Part shown: positions 8,317 through 16,145 of the stretch, in pieces
Layout of the letters: each line of letters opens with the position of its first letter
Position numbering within the stretch: the stretch's first letter is position 1
NCBI RefSeq assembly: GCF_029255145.1
Contig: NZ_JAPUVQ010000145.1
Span: forward strand, 54,590 to 118,589
DNA: 64,000 bases
Source: Accumulibacter sp003538495
GTDB lineage: Bacteria > Pseudomonadota > Gammaproteobacteria > Burkholderiales > Rhodocyclaceae
Reading direction: 5' to 3'
Made by a program: the position numbers and the translations under genes
The notes under the pieces: model-generated
Seen by the model: the letters and a program-made list of their open reading frames with translations, nothing else
Told to the model about the DNA's origin: nothing
Databases searched by the model: none

Positions 8317-8332
8317 TTCTGGATCTTTCTGG

Positions 8333-8878
8333 TCATGCGATACGGTAGATCCGCTCACCACCCTGCGGCTTGTCCGAGACGATGTTCAGGCCGAGCTTTT
8401 TCTTGAAGGCTCCGGCAAAGGTGCCGCGCACCGTATGTGCCTGCCAGCCAGTGGCGATGCAGATCTGGCCGATGGTTGCGCCCTCGGGGCGTTGCAGCAT
8501 CCGGATCACTTCGGCCTGCTTGCTGTTTTCGCGTGTGCGTGGCTTTGCATGCTCATGCGCATTGTCTTTGGCCCACTCGGCCTCACACGCGGCCACGTTG
8601 GCTTCCAACTCGGGATCTGCGACCAATGGTGCTGCTGCGATCTCAGGCTCAAACGTGGGCGCCGGGCGCGCAACACCCAAGGCGTCGTAGCCCTCCGCTG
8701 CGACAAACCAGTCGCTGCCGTTGGTGGTGATCAGGGCACGGTTGAACAAGCCGTCGAGCACCTTCTTGCGCGCGCCGCCTTTGATGTTGTCGGGGAACCA
8801 GTCGATCTTGCCGGCGGTGTGGTTGATGGCGTAGGCAAGGATGGCGTGCTGGGCAGGGGTCAGGTTGGTGGTGGTCAT
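8333..8878 (-). CDS. DUF3489-family phage protein
   Basis: A 181-residue protein. The C-terminal 75 residues match the DUF3489 pattern as I know it: KQAEVIRMLQRPEGATIGQI, then a winged-helix-like ATGWQAHTVRGTFAGAFKK and an ending close to GERIYRI. The N-terminal half (LTPAQHAILAYA) looks like a second small helical domain, joined by an Ala/Glu-rich linker. A DNA-binding role is likely from the HTH-like fold; targets are unknown. It is the second gene of the minus-strand cluster, and a composite repeat element lies about 34 bases upstream. Confidence 0.75.
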   Translation of the reverse strand: MTTTNLTPAQHAILAYAINHTAGKIDWFPDNIKGGARKKVLDGLFNRALITTNGSDWFVAAEGYDALGVARPAPTFEPEIAAAPLVADPELEANVAACEAEWAKDNAHEHAKPRTRENSKQAEVIRMLQRPEGATIGQICIATGWQAHTVRGTFAGAFKKKLGLNIVSDKPQGGERIYRIA

Positions 8879-8912
8879 TTGCTGCTCCTTCGGGGTGGTG
8901 ATGACGATGTGA

Positions 8913-8942
8913 TGAACGCGCTGTTCGGGAGTGAAGCCAAGC
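8913..8942. repeat. Composite element copy 3
   Basis: TGAACGCGCTGTTC (8913-8926), a six-base spacer, GAAGCCAAGC (8933-8942). The hairpin arm is only partly conserved (GCCAAGC with GCTTGCA). It lies about 34 bases upstream of the DUF3489 gene start. Confidence 0.75.
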
Positions 8943-8971
8943 GTTTTCTGCTTGCAGTCGTTGGCTTCCGA

Positions 8972-9178
8972 TCAGTCCTTAGCAATCTGCGATTTCGTGG
9001 CTTTGCGCTTCGATTCGCCCAGTTCAATGCCAGCCTTGAAGGCAGCCTCCAGCGCGTCCTTGATGCACCAGACCGCTGTGTCGTGGAAGTCCAGGCCATC
9101 AGCGTTGCGGGTCTGCAGGGTTTCGATGCCGAGGTGCTTCTGGGCGATCAGGGTGAGGATGGTGTCGATCTGGTTCAT
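8972..9178 (-). CDS. DUF6900-family small phage protein
   Basis: A 68-residue protein resembling DUF6900 proteins as I recall them: a helical N-terminus (IDTILTLIAQKHLGIETLQ), then the signature TRNADGLDFHDTAVWCIKDALEAAFKAG. Function unknown; such genes occur in accessory regions of proteobacterial prophages. It heads the minus-strand cluster, divergent from the packaging operon. Its lysine-rich tail (SKRKATKSQIAKD) may bind nucleic acid. AAAGGGGCACGCC upstream of 9178 supplies the ribosome-binding site, and the fourth composite element lies further upstream. Confidence 0.75.
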   Translation of the reverse strand: MNQIDTILTLIAQKHLGIETLQTRNADGLDFHDTAVWCIKDALEAAFKAGIELGESKRKATKSQIAKD

Positions 9179-9215
9179 GGCGTGCCCCTTTCAGGGTTGT
9201 GATTGGCATGACGTG

Positions 9216-9263
9216 ATGAACGCGCTGTTCCCGATGGAAGCCAAGCTCAATCTGCGGAAATGA
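9216..9263 (+). other. Composite element copy 4 / possible 15-codon leader ORF
   Basis: Contains TGAACGCGCTGTTC (9217-9230), a six-base spacer and GAAGCCAAGC (9237-9246). On the plus strand this copy reads as a complete 15-codon ORF (ATG 9216, TGA 9261-9263; MNALFPMEAKLNLRK) just upstream of the terminase small subunit. Whether it is translated is unknown. It lies between the divergent minus-strand cluster and the late operon, so it may act on both. Confidence 0.5.
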
Positions 9264-9286
9264 CGAACAAATGAGTGAAGGTGACG

Positions 9287-9853
9287 ATGGGACTCTCGAT
9301 TCGCGCCTACGCGCGCCACCGTGGCGTGTCGCACGTGGCCGTGAAAAAGGCCATCGACACCGGACGGATCACGCCGCTGCCTGACGGCACGATTGATCCG
9401 GACGCGGCGGACGCCCAGTGGGCACAAAACACATTGCAGCCGCGCAAAGCTGCTGAGCAGGTGAAAGTCAGCACTGCGAAAGTGCGGCCCGCACCTGTGG
9501 CTGCTGAAGGCGTACCGCAACGCGAGGCCTCAGAGCCCAGTTCGCCCCCGCTGTCAGCGGGTGGTACGTCGCTGTTGCAGGCGCGCACCGTCAACGAAGT
9601 GCTGAAGGCCCAGCTCAACAAGGTGGAGTTGGCACATCGAAAGAAGGAACTGGTGGATCGGGCGCAGGCCGTGGCCCACGTCTTCAAGCTGGCCCGGGTC
9701 GAGCGCGATGCCTGGCTCAACTGGCCAGCACGCATCTCCGGACAGATGGCCTCAAAGCTCGGCATCGACGCGCACCAGATGCACGTCGCGCTCGAGGCCG
9801 CCGTGCGTGAGCACCTGATCGAACTGGGCGAACTGCGTCCGCGCGTGGACTGA
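9287..9853 (+). CDS. Terminase small subunit, Nu1-like
   Basis: Recognises phage DNA for packaging. The N-terminus (LSIRAYARHRGVSHVAVKKAID) is a winged helix-turn-helix as in lambda Nu1-type proteins. A variable Pro/Ala-rich linker follows, then a helical C-terminal part (LKAQLNKVELAHRKKELVDRAQ, then DAWLNWPARISGQMASKLG) typical of this family. It directly precedes the large subunit (TGATG junction). ATG 9287 is preferred over GTG 9275: it is preceded by GAAGGTG and starts at the HTH domain. It is the first gene of the late operon. Confidence 0.8.
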   Translation: MGLSIRAYARHRGVSHVAVKKAIDTGRITPLPDGTIDPDAADAQWAQNTLQPRKAAEQVKVSTAKVRPAPVAAEGVPQREASEPSSPPLSAGGTSLLQARTVNEVLKAQLNKVELAHRKKELVDRAQAVAHVFKLARVERDAWLNWPARISGQMASKLGIDAHQMHVALEAAVREHLIELGELRPRVD

Positions 9854-11829
9854 TGATGGAAGATTACGAAGGCGCAGCCGAAATTGAGCGCGCGTGGCGC
9901 GAGGGGCTGACGCCAGACCCGCTACTCACGGTGTCGGAATGGTCAGATCGCCACCGGATGCTCTCCAGCAAGGCGTCCGCCGAGCCAGGGCGCTGGCGCA
10001 CCAGCCGCACGCCGTACCTGAAGGCGATCATGGACTGCTTGTCGCCGACCTCGCCGGTCGAGCGCGTGGTGTTCATGAAGGCCGCGCAACTCGGTGCGAC
10101 TGAGATGGGAAGCAACTGGATCGGCTACGTGATCCACCATGCGCCAGGCCCGATGATGGCGGTCTGGCCAACAGTCGAGATGGCCAAGCGCAACTCCAAG
10201 CAGCGGATCGACCCGTTGATCGAGGAGTCGTCTGCACTGGCCGAACTGATTGCGCCGGCGCGCAGCCGGGATTCAGGCAACACCATCCTGGCCAAGGAGT
10301 TCCGTGGCGGCGTGCTGGTCATGACCGGGGCCAACAGCGCAGTGGGCCTGCGCTCGATGCCGGTGCGCTACCTGTTTCTCGACGAGGTCGATGGCTATCC
10401 GCTGGACGTCGAGGGCGAAGGTGATGCGATTTCGCTGGCCGAGGCGCGTACCCGCACCTTCGCGCGGCGCAAGATCTTCATTGTCTCGACGCCCACCATC
10501 TCTGGGGCTTCGGCGATCGAGCGCGAGTACGAGGCCAGCGACCAGCGCCGCTACTTCGTGCCCTGCCCACATTGCTCGCACCGCCAGTGGCTGCGCTTTG
10601 AGCAATTGCGGTGGGATAAGGGTCAGCCAGAAACCGCAGCCTACATCTGCGAGTCGTGCGACACCGCGATTGCCGAACACCACAAGACGTGGATGCTGGA
10701 GCACGGTGAGTGGCGATCGATGGTCGAGGATGGTGGGATGCGCACGGCGGGATTTCACCTGTCGTCGCTGTACAGCCCGGTGGGCTGGCGCTCCTGGCGT
10801 GATATTGCGACCGCTTGGGAAAGCGCCGTCAACAAAGAGTCGGGATCGGCCGCAGCCATCAAGACTTTCAAGAACACCGAACTGGGCGAGACTTGGGTTG
10901 AGGAAGGCGAAGCGCCCGACTGGCAACGGCTGGTCGAGCGCCGCGAGGAGTACCGCATCGGCACCGTGCCCCAAGGCGGTCTCCTCCTGGTCGGCGCGGC
11001 CGACGTTCAGAAGGATCGCATCGAGGCATCGGTCTGGGCCTTCGGACGCGGCAAGGAGTCCTGGTTGGTCGAGCATCGAGTGCTGATGGGTGATACCGCA
11101 CGCGACGCGGTCTGGAAACGACTCGGAGAAATGCTGGCCGACACCTGGACGCATGAGTCGGGTGCGTCGATGCCTCTGGTCCGCTTTGCGCTGGACACCG
11201 GCTTTGCCACGCAGGAGGCCTACGCCTTCGTGCGGGCTTGCCGCGATCCGCGCGTGATGGCCGTGAAGGGCGTGCCGCGCGGCGCAGCCCTGATTGGCAC
11301 ACCCACCGCCATCGATGTTTCGCAGGGCGGCAAGAAGCTGCGCCGGGGCATCAAGGTGTTCACGGTGGCGGTTGGCATCGCCAAGCTGGAGTTCTACAAC
11401 AACCTGCGCAAGAGCGCGGACGTAAGCGAGGACGATGTGACCACGGTGTATCCGACCGGTTATGTCCACCTGCCCAAGATCGACGCCGAATTCATCCAGC
11501 AGCTCTGCGCCGAGCAACTGATCACCCGCCGCGACCGCAACGGTTTCCCGGTGCGCGAGTGGCAAAAGATGCGCGAGCGCAACGAAGCGCTCGATTGCTA
11601 CGTTTACGCCCGGGCGGCCGCGTCGGCGGCAGGCCTGGACCGGTTTGAGGAGCGCCACTGGCGCGAACTCGAACGACAACTCGGGCTGGAGCGGCCACCG
11701 GACGAACCGCCCCCGATTCAAACCTACGACCCAGACGAGGCCACCAATGGACACAGAACCAGCGGTGGCCTCTCTGTTTCTGCAACCCCATCACGGCGGC
11801 GCGTCATCAAGAGCCGCTGGCTGTCCTGA
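9853..11829 (+). CDS. Terminase large subunit, GpA family
   Basis: The packaging motor and headful/cos nuclease, 658 residues, normal for lambda gpA relatives. The N-terminal ATPase shows the P-loop variant KAAQLGATE (residues 76-84) and Walker B YLFLDEVDGYP (near residue 175). A four-cysteine zinc ribbon follows (CPHC, CESC; residues 235-275). The C-terminal nuclease has a conserved Asp in FALDTGFATQ (near residue 435). ATG codons at 9853 and 9856 are equally possible. It should bind the small subunit and the portal. Confidence 0.93.
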   Translation: MMEDYEGAAEIERAWREGLTPDPLLTVSEWSDRHRMLSSKASAEPGRWRTSRTPYLKAIMDCLSPTSPVERVVFMKAAQLGATEMGSNWIGYVIHHAPGPMMAVWPTVEMAKRNSKQRIDPLIEESSALAELIAPARSRDSGNTILAKEFRGGVLVMTGANSAVGLRSMPVRYLFLDEVDGYPLDVEGEGDAISLAEARTRTFARRKIFIVSTPTISGASAIEREYEASDQRRYFVPCPHCSHRQWLRFEQLRWDKGQPETAAYICESCDTAIAEHHKTWMLEHGEWRSMVEDGGMRTAGFHLSSLYSPVGWRSWRDIATAWESAVNKESGSAAAIKTFKNTELGETWVEEGEAPDWQRLVERREEYRIGTVPQGGLLLVGAADVQKDRIEASVWAFGRGKESWLVEHRVLMGDTARDAVWKRLGEMLADTWTHESGASMPLVRFALDTGFATQEAYAFVRACRDPRVMAVKGVPRGAALIGTPTAIDVSQGGKKLRRGIKVFTVAVGIAKLEFYNNLRKSADVSEDDVTTVYPTGYVHLPKIDAEFIQQLCAEQLITRRDRNGFPVREWQKMRERNEALDCYVYARAAASAAGLDRFEERHWRELERQLGLERPPDEPPPIQTYDPDEATNGHRTSGGLSVSATPSRRRVIKSRWLS

Positions 11830-11844
11830 CATTGAGGAGTTTTC

Positions 11845-12336
11845 ATGAGTCTTGCCACCCGTATTGAGAGCCTGGTCATCCGGGTCGCCCAGGAGTTCAA
11901 CGACGTCCGCGCCACTGCCGGCAACCTGGCCAGCCTGTCGACGGTCGACAAGTCCAGCCTGGTGGCTGCGATCAATGAACTCAAGGCGGCCGTGCTCACC
12001 GCCACCGCCATCGATGACGCCCAAGTGGCGACCACTACCACCTACTCGTCGAACAAGATCGTCGCGCTACTCGATGCGTTGAAGGCCGACATCCTGGGCG
12101 GGGCAGACGCGGCATACGACACATTGGTGGAAATCCAGCAGTTGCTGCAGAACGGCACCACGGGCCTGGACGCCATTCTGAGCGCGGTCAATCTGCGGGT
12201 GCGTTTTGATGCGGCACAGACGCTGACTGTGGCCGAGCAACTGCAAGCCCGCACCAACATCGGCGCGGTCGCCAGCACCGATGTCGGCAACACCGACACC
12301 GACTTCGTCGCCATCTTTGACGGAGCCTTGGTCTGA
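11845..12336 (+). CDS. Fibre-like structural protein in the head module
   Basis: A 163-residue protein with the repeat-like segment NLASLSTVDKSSLVAAINELKAAV, a signature often seen at the N-terminus of phage fibre or decoration proteins. The C-terminal part (VAEQLQARTNIGAVASTDVGN) resembles the standard fibre motif ending in ARTNIGA. Predicted helical and trimer-forming. It is odd to find it between terminase and gpW, where lambda has no gene; it may be a head fibre. Coupled to the next gene by a TGATG overlap. Confidence 0.6.
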   Translation: MSLATRIESLVIRVAQEFNDVRATAGNLASLSTVDKSSLVAAINELKAAVLTATAIDDAQVATTTTYSSNKIVALLDALKADILGGADAAYDTLVEIQQLLQNGTTGLDAILSAVNLRVRFDAAQTLTVAEQLQARTNIGAVASTDVGNTDTDFVAIFDGALV

Positions 12337-12728
12337 TGAGCCTGGCTTCTGCCGTCGCCGCTCTGGCCAGTCGTATCGGCTTTGAAGTCAAAACCAAGAT
12401 CGACGCCAGTCACCCTGGGGTTGCCCGGGCTTGGGTCAGCTTTGGCTACGCCGGCGGGCAAGTGGTGATCGCCAGTTCCTACAACGTCGCCAGCGTCGTG
12501 CGCACCGCTGTGGGCCGCTACCGCATTCATTTCGCGGTGACGCTGCCTGATGCGAACTACTGCTGGACCGCCTTGGCACGCAGCAGCACCAACAGCGGCA
12601 CTCAGCGTGTCGCCATCGTCCGATCGACCTCGGACCTCAAAACCGAACAGTTCGTCGACATCGCGTGCGGCACTGCCCAAGCGTCTTTTGACGATTCCAC
12701 CGAAATCAACTTTGTGGTGTACCGCTGA
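12336..12728 (+). CDS. Fibre-tip-like protein in the head module
   Basis: A 130-residue beta-rich protein. Its core ARAWVSFGYAGGQ, then ASSYNVASVV and a YRIHFAVTLPDANYCW strand set follows the AWVNF / SYNVSSI / MPDANYCV pattern common in C-terminal domains of phage tail fibres. Here that domain is a stand-alone protein, probably partnered with the preceding gene, with which it overlaps by one base. The two could form one head-fibre or decoration unit; this partnership is inferred. Confidence 0.6.
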   Translation: MSLASAVAALASRIGFEVKTKIDASHPGVARAWVSFGYAGGQVVIASSYNVASVVRTAVGRYRIHFAVTLPDANYCWTALARSSTNSGTQRVAIVRSTSDLKTEQFVDIACGTAQASFDDSTEINFVVYR

Positions 12729-12949
12729 TGGCCTACACAGAATCCCAACTCCATGCGCTTGAAACGGCCTTGGCCAAGGGCGAGCGACGGGTGAGTTTCG
12801 GTGACAAGACGGTTGAGTACCGCTCGATCGAGGAACTGACCGTGGCCATCCGTGAGGTCAAACGCGGTCTGGCACAGCAAGCTGCTGAAACCGGCCTGTG
12901 GCCGGGTGCCCCTCGCCAGATCCGGGTCACTACGGCCAAGGGGTTCTGA
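12728..12949 (+). CDS. Head-tail joining protein, gpW-like
   Basis: A 73-residue protein of gpW size and layout: an N-terminal helix (YTESQLHALETALAKG), a beta hairpin (RRVSFGDKTVEYRS) and a second helix (IEELTVAIREVKRGLA). In lambda gpW completes the portal after DNA packaging and makes the platform for tail joining. It lies directly upstream of the portal, the expected place, sharing the TGATG junction. Confidence 0.8.
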   Translation: MAYTESQLHALETALAKGERRVSFGDKTVEYRSIEELTVAIREVKRGLAQQAAETGLWPGAPRQIRVTTAKGF

Positions 12950-14460
12950 TGGCTTGGTATTCCAAACTCCGAACTCTGTTTGGCCAGCCGCCGATCCACG
13001 ATGCGGCAGGTCGTGGTCGCCGCTCGCTGGCATGGATGCCCGGCAACCCCGGGGCGGTGGCCGCGCTACTGGCCACCAGCAACGACCTGCGTATCAAGAG
13101 CCGCGACCTGGTGCGACGCAATGCCTGGGCCCAGTCGGGCATCGAGGCCTTCGTTGCCAATGCAGTCGGCACCGGCATCAAGCCACAAAGCCTGGCCAGC
13201 GACGAGCGCTTCAAAACTGAGGTGCAGGCACTGTGGCGTGATTGGACTGCAGAGGCCGATGCCGCCGGTCAGACCGACTTCTACGGTCTGCAAGCGCTGG
13301 CATGTCGGGCCATGCTCGAAGGGGGCGAATGCTTTATTCGTTTGCGTCCCCGCCGGCCTGAGGATGGTCTGGTTGTGCCGCTGCAACTGCAGTTGCTCGA
13401 AGCAGAGCACCTACCGATCAGTCTCAACACCGAACTGCCCTCCGGCAACGTGGTGCGTGCCGGTATCGAGTTCGACAGTCTGGGGCGGCGCGTTGCCTAT
13501 CACCTCTACAAATCCCATCCTGAAGACGGGCGGCTGGCGCCGATGTCCGGCCAGGGGGGCTTGGATACCGTGCGCATCGACGCCAAAGAGATCATCCATC
13601 TCTACCGCGTACTGCGCCCGGGCCAGATCCGGGGGGAACCTTGGCTGTCGCGCGCCCTGGTCAAGCTCAACGAACTCGACCAGTACGACGACGCCGAACT
13701 GGTCCGCAAAAAAACCGCAGCCATGTTCGCCGGGTTCGTCACGCGCCAGAATCCCGAGGACAACCTGATGGGCGAAGGCGCGGCCGACGCCAACGGGATC
13801 GCCTTGGCCGGTTTGGAGCCGGGCACGCTGCAGATCCTGGAGCCTGGGGAGGACATCAAGTTCTCCGACCCCGCCGATGTGGGTGGGTCGTACTCCGAGT
13901 TCCTGCGCAACCAGTTCCGGGCGGTCGCGGCTGCGATCGGCGTGACCTATGAGCAACTCACCGGGGATTTGACTGGGGTGAACTACTCCAGCATCCGGGC
14001 CGGTCTGCTCGAGTTCCGGCGCCGTTGCGAGATGGTCCAGCACAGCGTTCTGGTGCACCAGCTGTGTCGTCCGGTCTGGGCTGCCTGGCTCAAGCAGGCG
14101 GTGCTAGCCGGCGCCATCGAAGCACCTGGATTTGCCCGAGGTGGGGCGGCCAAGCGGCGCCAGTACCTGCAGGTCAAGTGGATTCCGCAGGGCTGGCAAT
14201 GGGTTGACCCAGAAAAAGAGTTCAAGGCCATGTTGCTCGCCATCCGTGCGGGCTTGATGAGCCGCTCGGAAGCCATCTCGGCGTTTGGCTATGACGCCGA
14301 GGACGTAGACCGCGAGATAGCGGCCGACAACCAGCGCGCCGACGACCTGGGACTGATCTTCGATTCCGACCCACGTCGCACATCCAAGGATGGCGGTAGT
14401 GCAGAGCCGAACAAAAACGCTGCGCCGATTGATCCAGTGACAAGCGCACCTCCTGTCTGA
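12949..14460 (+). CDS. Portal protein, lambda family
   Basis: Forms the dodecameric DNA-entry vertex of the head; 503 residues. Recognisable family segments are NDLRIKSRDLVRRNAWAQSG near the N-terminus, FIRLRPRR in the clip/wing region, LHYR-type IIHLYRVLRPGQIRGEPWLS near residue 215, and QLTGDLTGVNYSSIRAGLLE near residue 345, which is strongly diagnostic. ATG 12949 follows the gpW stop immediately. The C-terminal tail is low-complexity and likely disordered. Confidence 0.93.
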   Translation: MAWYSKLRTLFGQPPIHDAAGRGRRSLAWMPGNPGAVAALLATSNDLRIKSRDLVRRNAWAQSGIEAFVANAVGTGIKPQSLASDERFKTEVQALWRDWTAEADAAGQTDFYGLQALACRAMLEGGECFIRLRPRRPEDGLVVPLQLQLLEAEHLPISLNTELPSGNVVRAGIEFDSLGRRVAYHLYKSHPEDGRLAPMSGQGGLDTVRIDAKEIIHLYRVLRPGQIRGEPWLSRALVKLNELDQYDDAELVRKKTAAMFAGFVTRQNPEDNLMGEGAADANGIALAGLEPGTLQILEPGEDIKFSDPADVGGSYSEFLRNQFRAVAAAIGVTYEQLTGDLTGVNYSSIRAGLLEFRRRCEMVQHSVLVHQLCRPVWAAWLKQAVLAGAIEAPGFARGGAAKRRQYLQVKWIPQGWQWVDPEKEFKAMLLAIRAGLMSRSEAISAFGYDAEDVDREIAADNQRADDLGLIFDSDPRRTSKDGGSAEPNKNAAPIDPVTSAPPV

Positions 14461-14469
14461 AGGACACCC

Positions 14470-15732
14470 ATGACATTGCTACCCCATTTGGCGGCACGCC
14501 TATTCGGTGTGCCGCTGGCGATCCATCGCCCAAAACTTGACGTGATCTTGGCTGTACTCGGGCCCAGGGTCGGATTAGCCGATCTCGCTACACCCGCAGG
14601 GTTCTCTCCGCCAGCCCGTGATGCGCCGGCTCAAACACCCAAGATCGCAGTCATTCCGATTCACGGCACCTTGGTGCGCCGTACCGTAGGACTGGAAGCC
14701 GAGTCCGGCCTGACCAGCTATGCCGGCCTTGCCGCTCAATTGGATGCGGCGCTGGCCAGTCCAGAGGTTGCGGCCATTCTGCTCGACATCGATTCCCCGG
14801 GTGGTGAGTCCGGTGGTGTGTTCGATCTGGCCGACCGCATTCGTGCAGCAAGCCAGATCAAGCCTGTCTGGGCCGTGGCCAACGACATGGCCTTCTCGGC
14901 GGCTTACGCACTGGCATCTGCTGCCAGCAAGGTCTTCGTCTCGCGCACTGGCGGTGTTGGCTCGATTGGCGTCATCGCCATGCACGTCGACCAGTCCGAG
15001 AAGGATGTGCAGGACGGCGTTCGCTACACCGCCGTGTTCGCTGGTGATCGCAAGAACGATCTCAACCCGCACGAGCCAATTTCCAGCGAAGCCCACGCCT
15101 TCCTCAAGGCCGAGGTCAATCGCATCTACGGCCTGTTCGTCGAAACGGTGGCCCGCAATCGGGGTATCGATCCATCCACAGTGCGCGACACCGAGGCTGG
15201 CCTTTTCTTCGGGCAAGCCGCCGTGGCGATCGGGCTGGCGGATGCCATCGGCACCTTCGACGACGCCCTGGTGCAACTCCTCGAATCTGTTTCCTCACTC
15301 CCGAATCTGGACACCTCACAGCCGGGCCATCCGGCCCGGGTGAGCCACTCGGGCTCTTCCCGCAACCTCCAGATGGAGTCTTTTATGAATGATCGAACCG
15401 ACCCCGCTGCACTTGATCGGCTTGCTACTGATCCTGTTGTCAGTCCTTCTCAACCGGCAGCCACCACGGCAATGACCGTGGCTGATGCCGTGGAAATCGC
15501 CCAGACCTGCACGCTGGCCGGGCGAACCGACCTGATTGCGGGTTTCCTTGAAGCCCAAACAGCCCCGGCCCAAGTGCGTAACCAGTTGCTCGCGGCGCAG
15601 GCCGACGCTTCGCCCGAGATCGTCAGTCGCATCGACCCGCAAGCCGCCGTGGCTGCTGCCAACGCAGGCAATCCGACCTCACCCCACAACCCCCTGGTCC
15701 AGGCCGTGAAGAGCCGCCTCGGATCTCAATGA
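14470..15732 (+). CDS. S49 (SppA-like) prohead protease with scaffold domain
   Basis: The counterpart of lambda gpC, 420 residues. The protease domain (residues 55-270) has LDIDSPGGESGG (oxyanion region), a predicted nucleophile Ser143 in MAFSAAYALAS and a predicted general base Lys195 in AGDRKNDLNP. The C-terminal 115 residues are Ala/Gln-rich and helical, as in scaffolding proteins, and can be started independently at 15385. It degrades scaffold during prohead maturation. Located between portal and decoration gene as in lambda. Confidence 0.9.
   Translation: MTLLPHLAARLFGVPLAIHRPKLDVILAVLGPRVGLADLATPAGFSPPARDAPAQTPKIAVIPIHGTLVRRTVGLEAESGLTSYAGLAAQLDAALASPEVAAILLDIDSPGGESGGVFDLADRIRAASQIKPVWAVANDMAFSAAYALASAASKVFVSRTGGVGSIGVIAMHVDQSEKDVQDGVRYTAVFAGDRKNDLNPHEPISSEAHAFLKAEVNRIYGLFVETVARNRGIDPSTVRDTEAGLFFGQAAVAIGLADAIGTFDDALVQLLESVSSLPNLDTSQPGHPARVSHSGSSRNLQMESFMNDRTDPAALDRLATDPVVSPSQPAATTAMTVADAVEIAQTCTLAGRTDLIAGFLEAQTAPAQVRNQLLAAQADASPEIVSRIDPQAAVAAANAGNPTSPHNPLVQAVKSRLGSQ
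15385..15732 (+). CDS. Nested scaffolding protein, Nu3-like
   Basis: An in-frame internal start (ATG 15385) inside the protease gene with GGAG at 15375-15378, six bases upstream, would give a 115-residue Ala-rich helical protein identical to the C-terminus of the protease. Lambda makes its scaffold Nu3 in the same way inside gene C. The Gly/Ser-rich linker just before the start and the strong Shine-Dalgarno sequence support it. Not experimentally shown here. Confidence 0.65.
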   Translation: MNDRTDPAALDRLATDPVVSPSQPAATTAMTVADAVEIAQTCTLAGRTDLIAGFLEAQTAPAQVRNQLLAAQADASPEIVSRIDPQAAVAAANAGNPTSPHNPLVQAVKSRLGSQ

Positions 15733-15750
15733 ATCTGAATGGAGCCTGAA

Positions 15751-16128
15751 ATGCCCGCATTGCAAGAACCTCTCAACCTTGGTGATCTCCTCAAATACGA
15801 GGCGCCCAATCTGTACTCACGTGATCGCGTGACCGTCGCCGCCGGCCAAACACTGCCCCTGGGAACCGTCCTCGGCATGGTGACCGCAACGGGGAAGTTC
15901 AAGCAGATCGACCCGTCCGCCACCGATGGCAGTCAGTACGCCGCAGGCGTCTTGATGCAAGACGCTGATGCCCACCTGGCCGATCGAAACGACGGCCTGA
16001 TGGTGGCGCGTCACGCCATCGTTGCCGATCACGCGCTCCAGTGGCCCGCTGGCATCGCTGCGGAAGAGCAGCAAGCCGCCATCCTTCAACTCAAAGCACT
16101 GGGTGTCCTGGTGCGCACCGGCGCTTAA
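15751..16128 (+). CDS. Head decoration protein, gpD-like
   Basis: A 125-residue capsid-stabilising protein. The N-terminal region (LGDLLKYEAPNLYSRDRVTVAAGQTLPLGTVLG) is characteristic of lambda gpD-type proteins, as are the later AAGVLMQDAD and the C-terminal ALGVLVRTGA. Trimers bind the outside of the expanded head at threefold positions. ATG 15751 is taken because the conserved domain begins shortly after; ATG 15739 is a possible alternative. It sits directly before the major capsid gene. Confidence 0.87.
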   Translation: MPALQEPLNLGDLLKYEAPNLYSRDRVTVAAGQTLPLGTVLGMVTATGKFKQIDPSATDGSQYAAGVLMQDADAHLADRNDGLMVARHAIVADHALQWPAGIAAEEQQAAILQLKALGVLVRTGA

Positions 16129-16145
16129 AGCCAGGGAGATCCATC

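Noticed and set aside
8435..9202. 255-codon plus-strand ORF over the DUF3489 and DUF6900 genes
   Set aside because: It runs antisense to two recognisable families. Only its NALFxxEAK segment recurs, which is better explained by the composite repeat.
7812..9263. CRISPR array
   Set aside because: The copies are several hundred bases apart with genes between them, so they are not repeats with regular spacers.
10273..11754. 493-codon minus-strand ORF
   Set aside because: Antisense to the terminase large subunit, whose motifs are complete.
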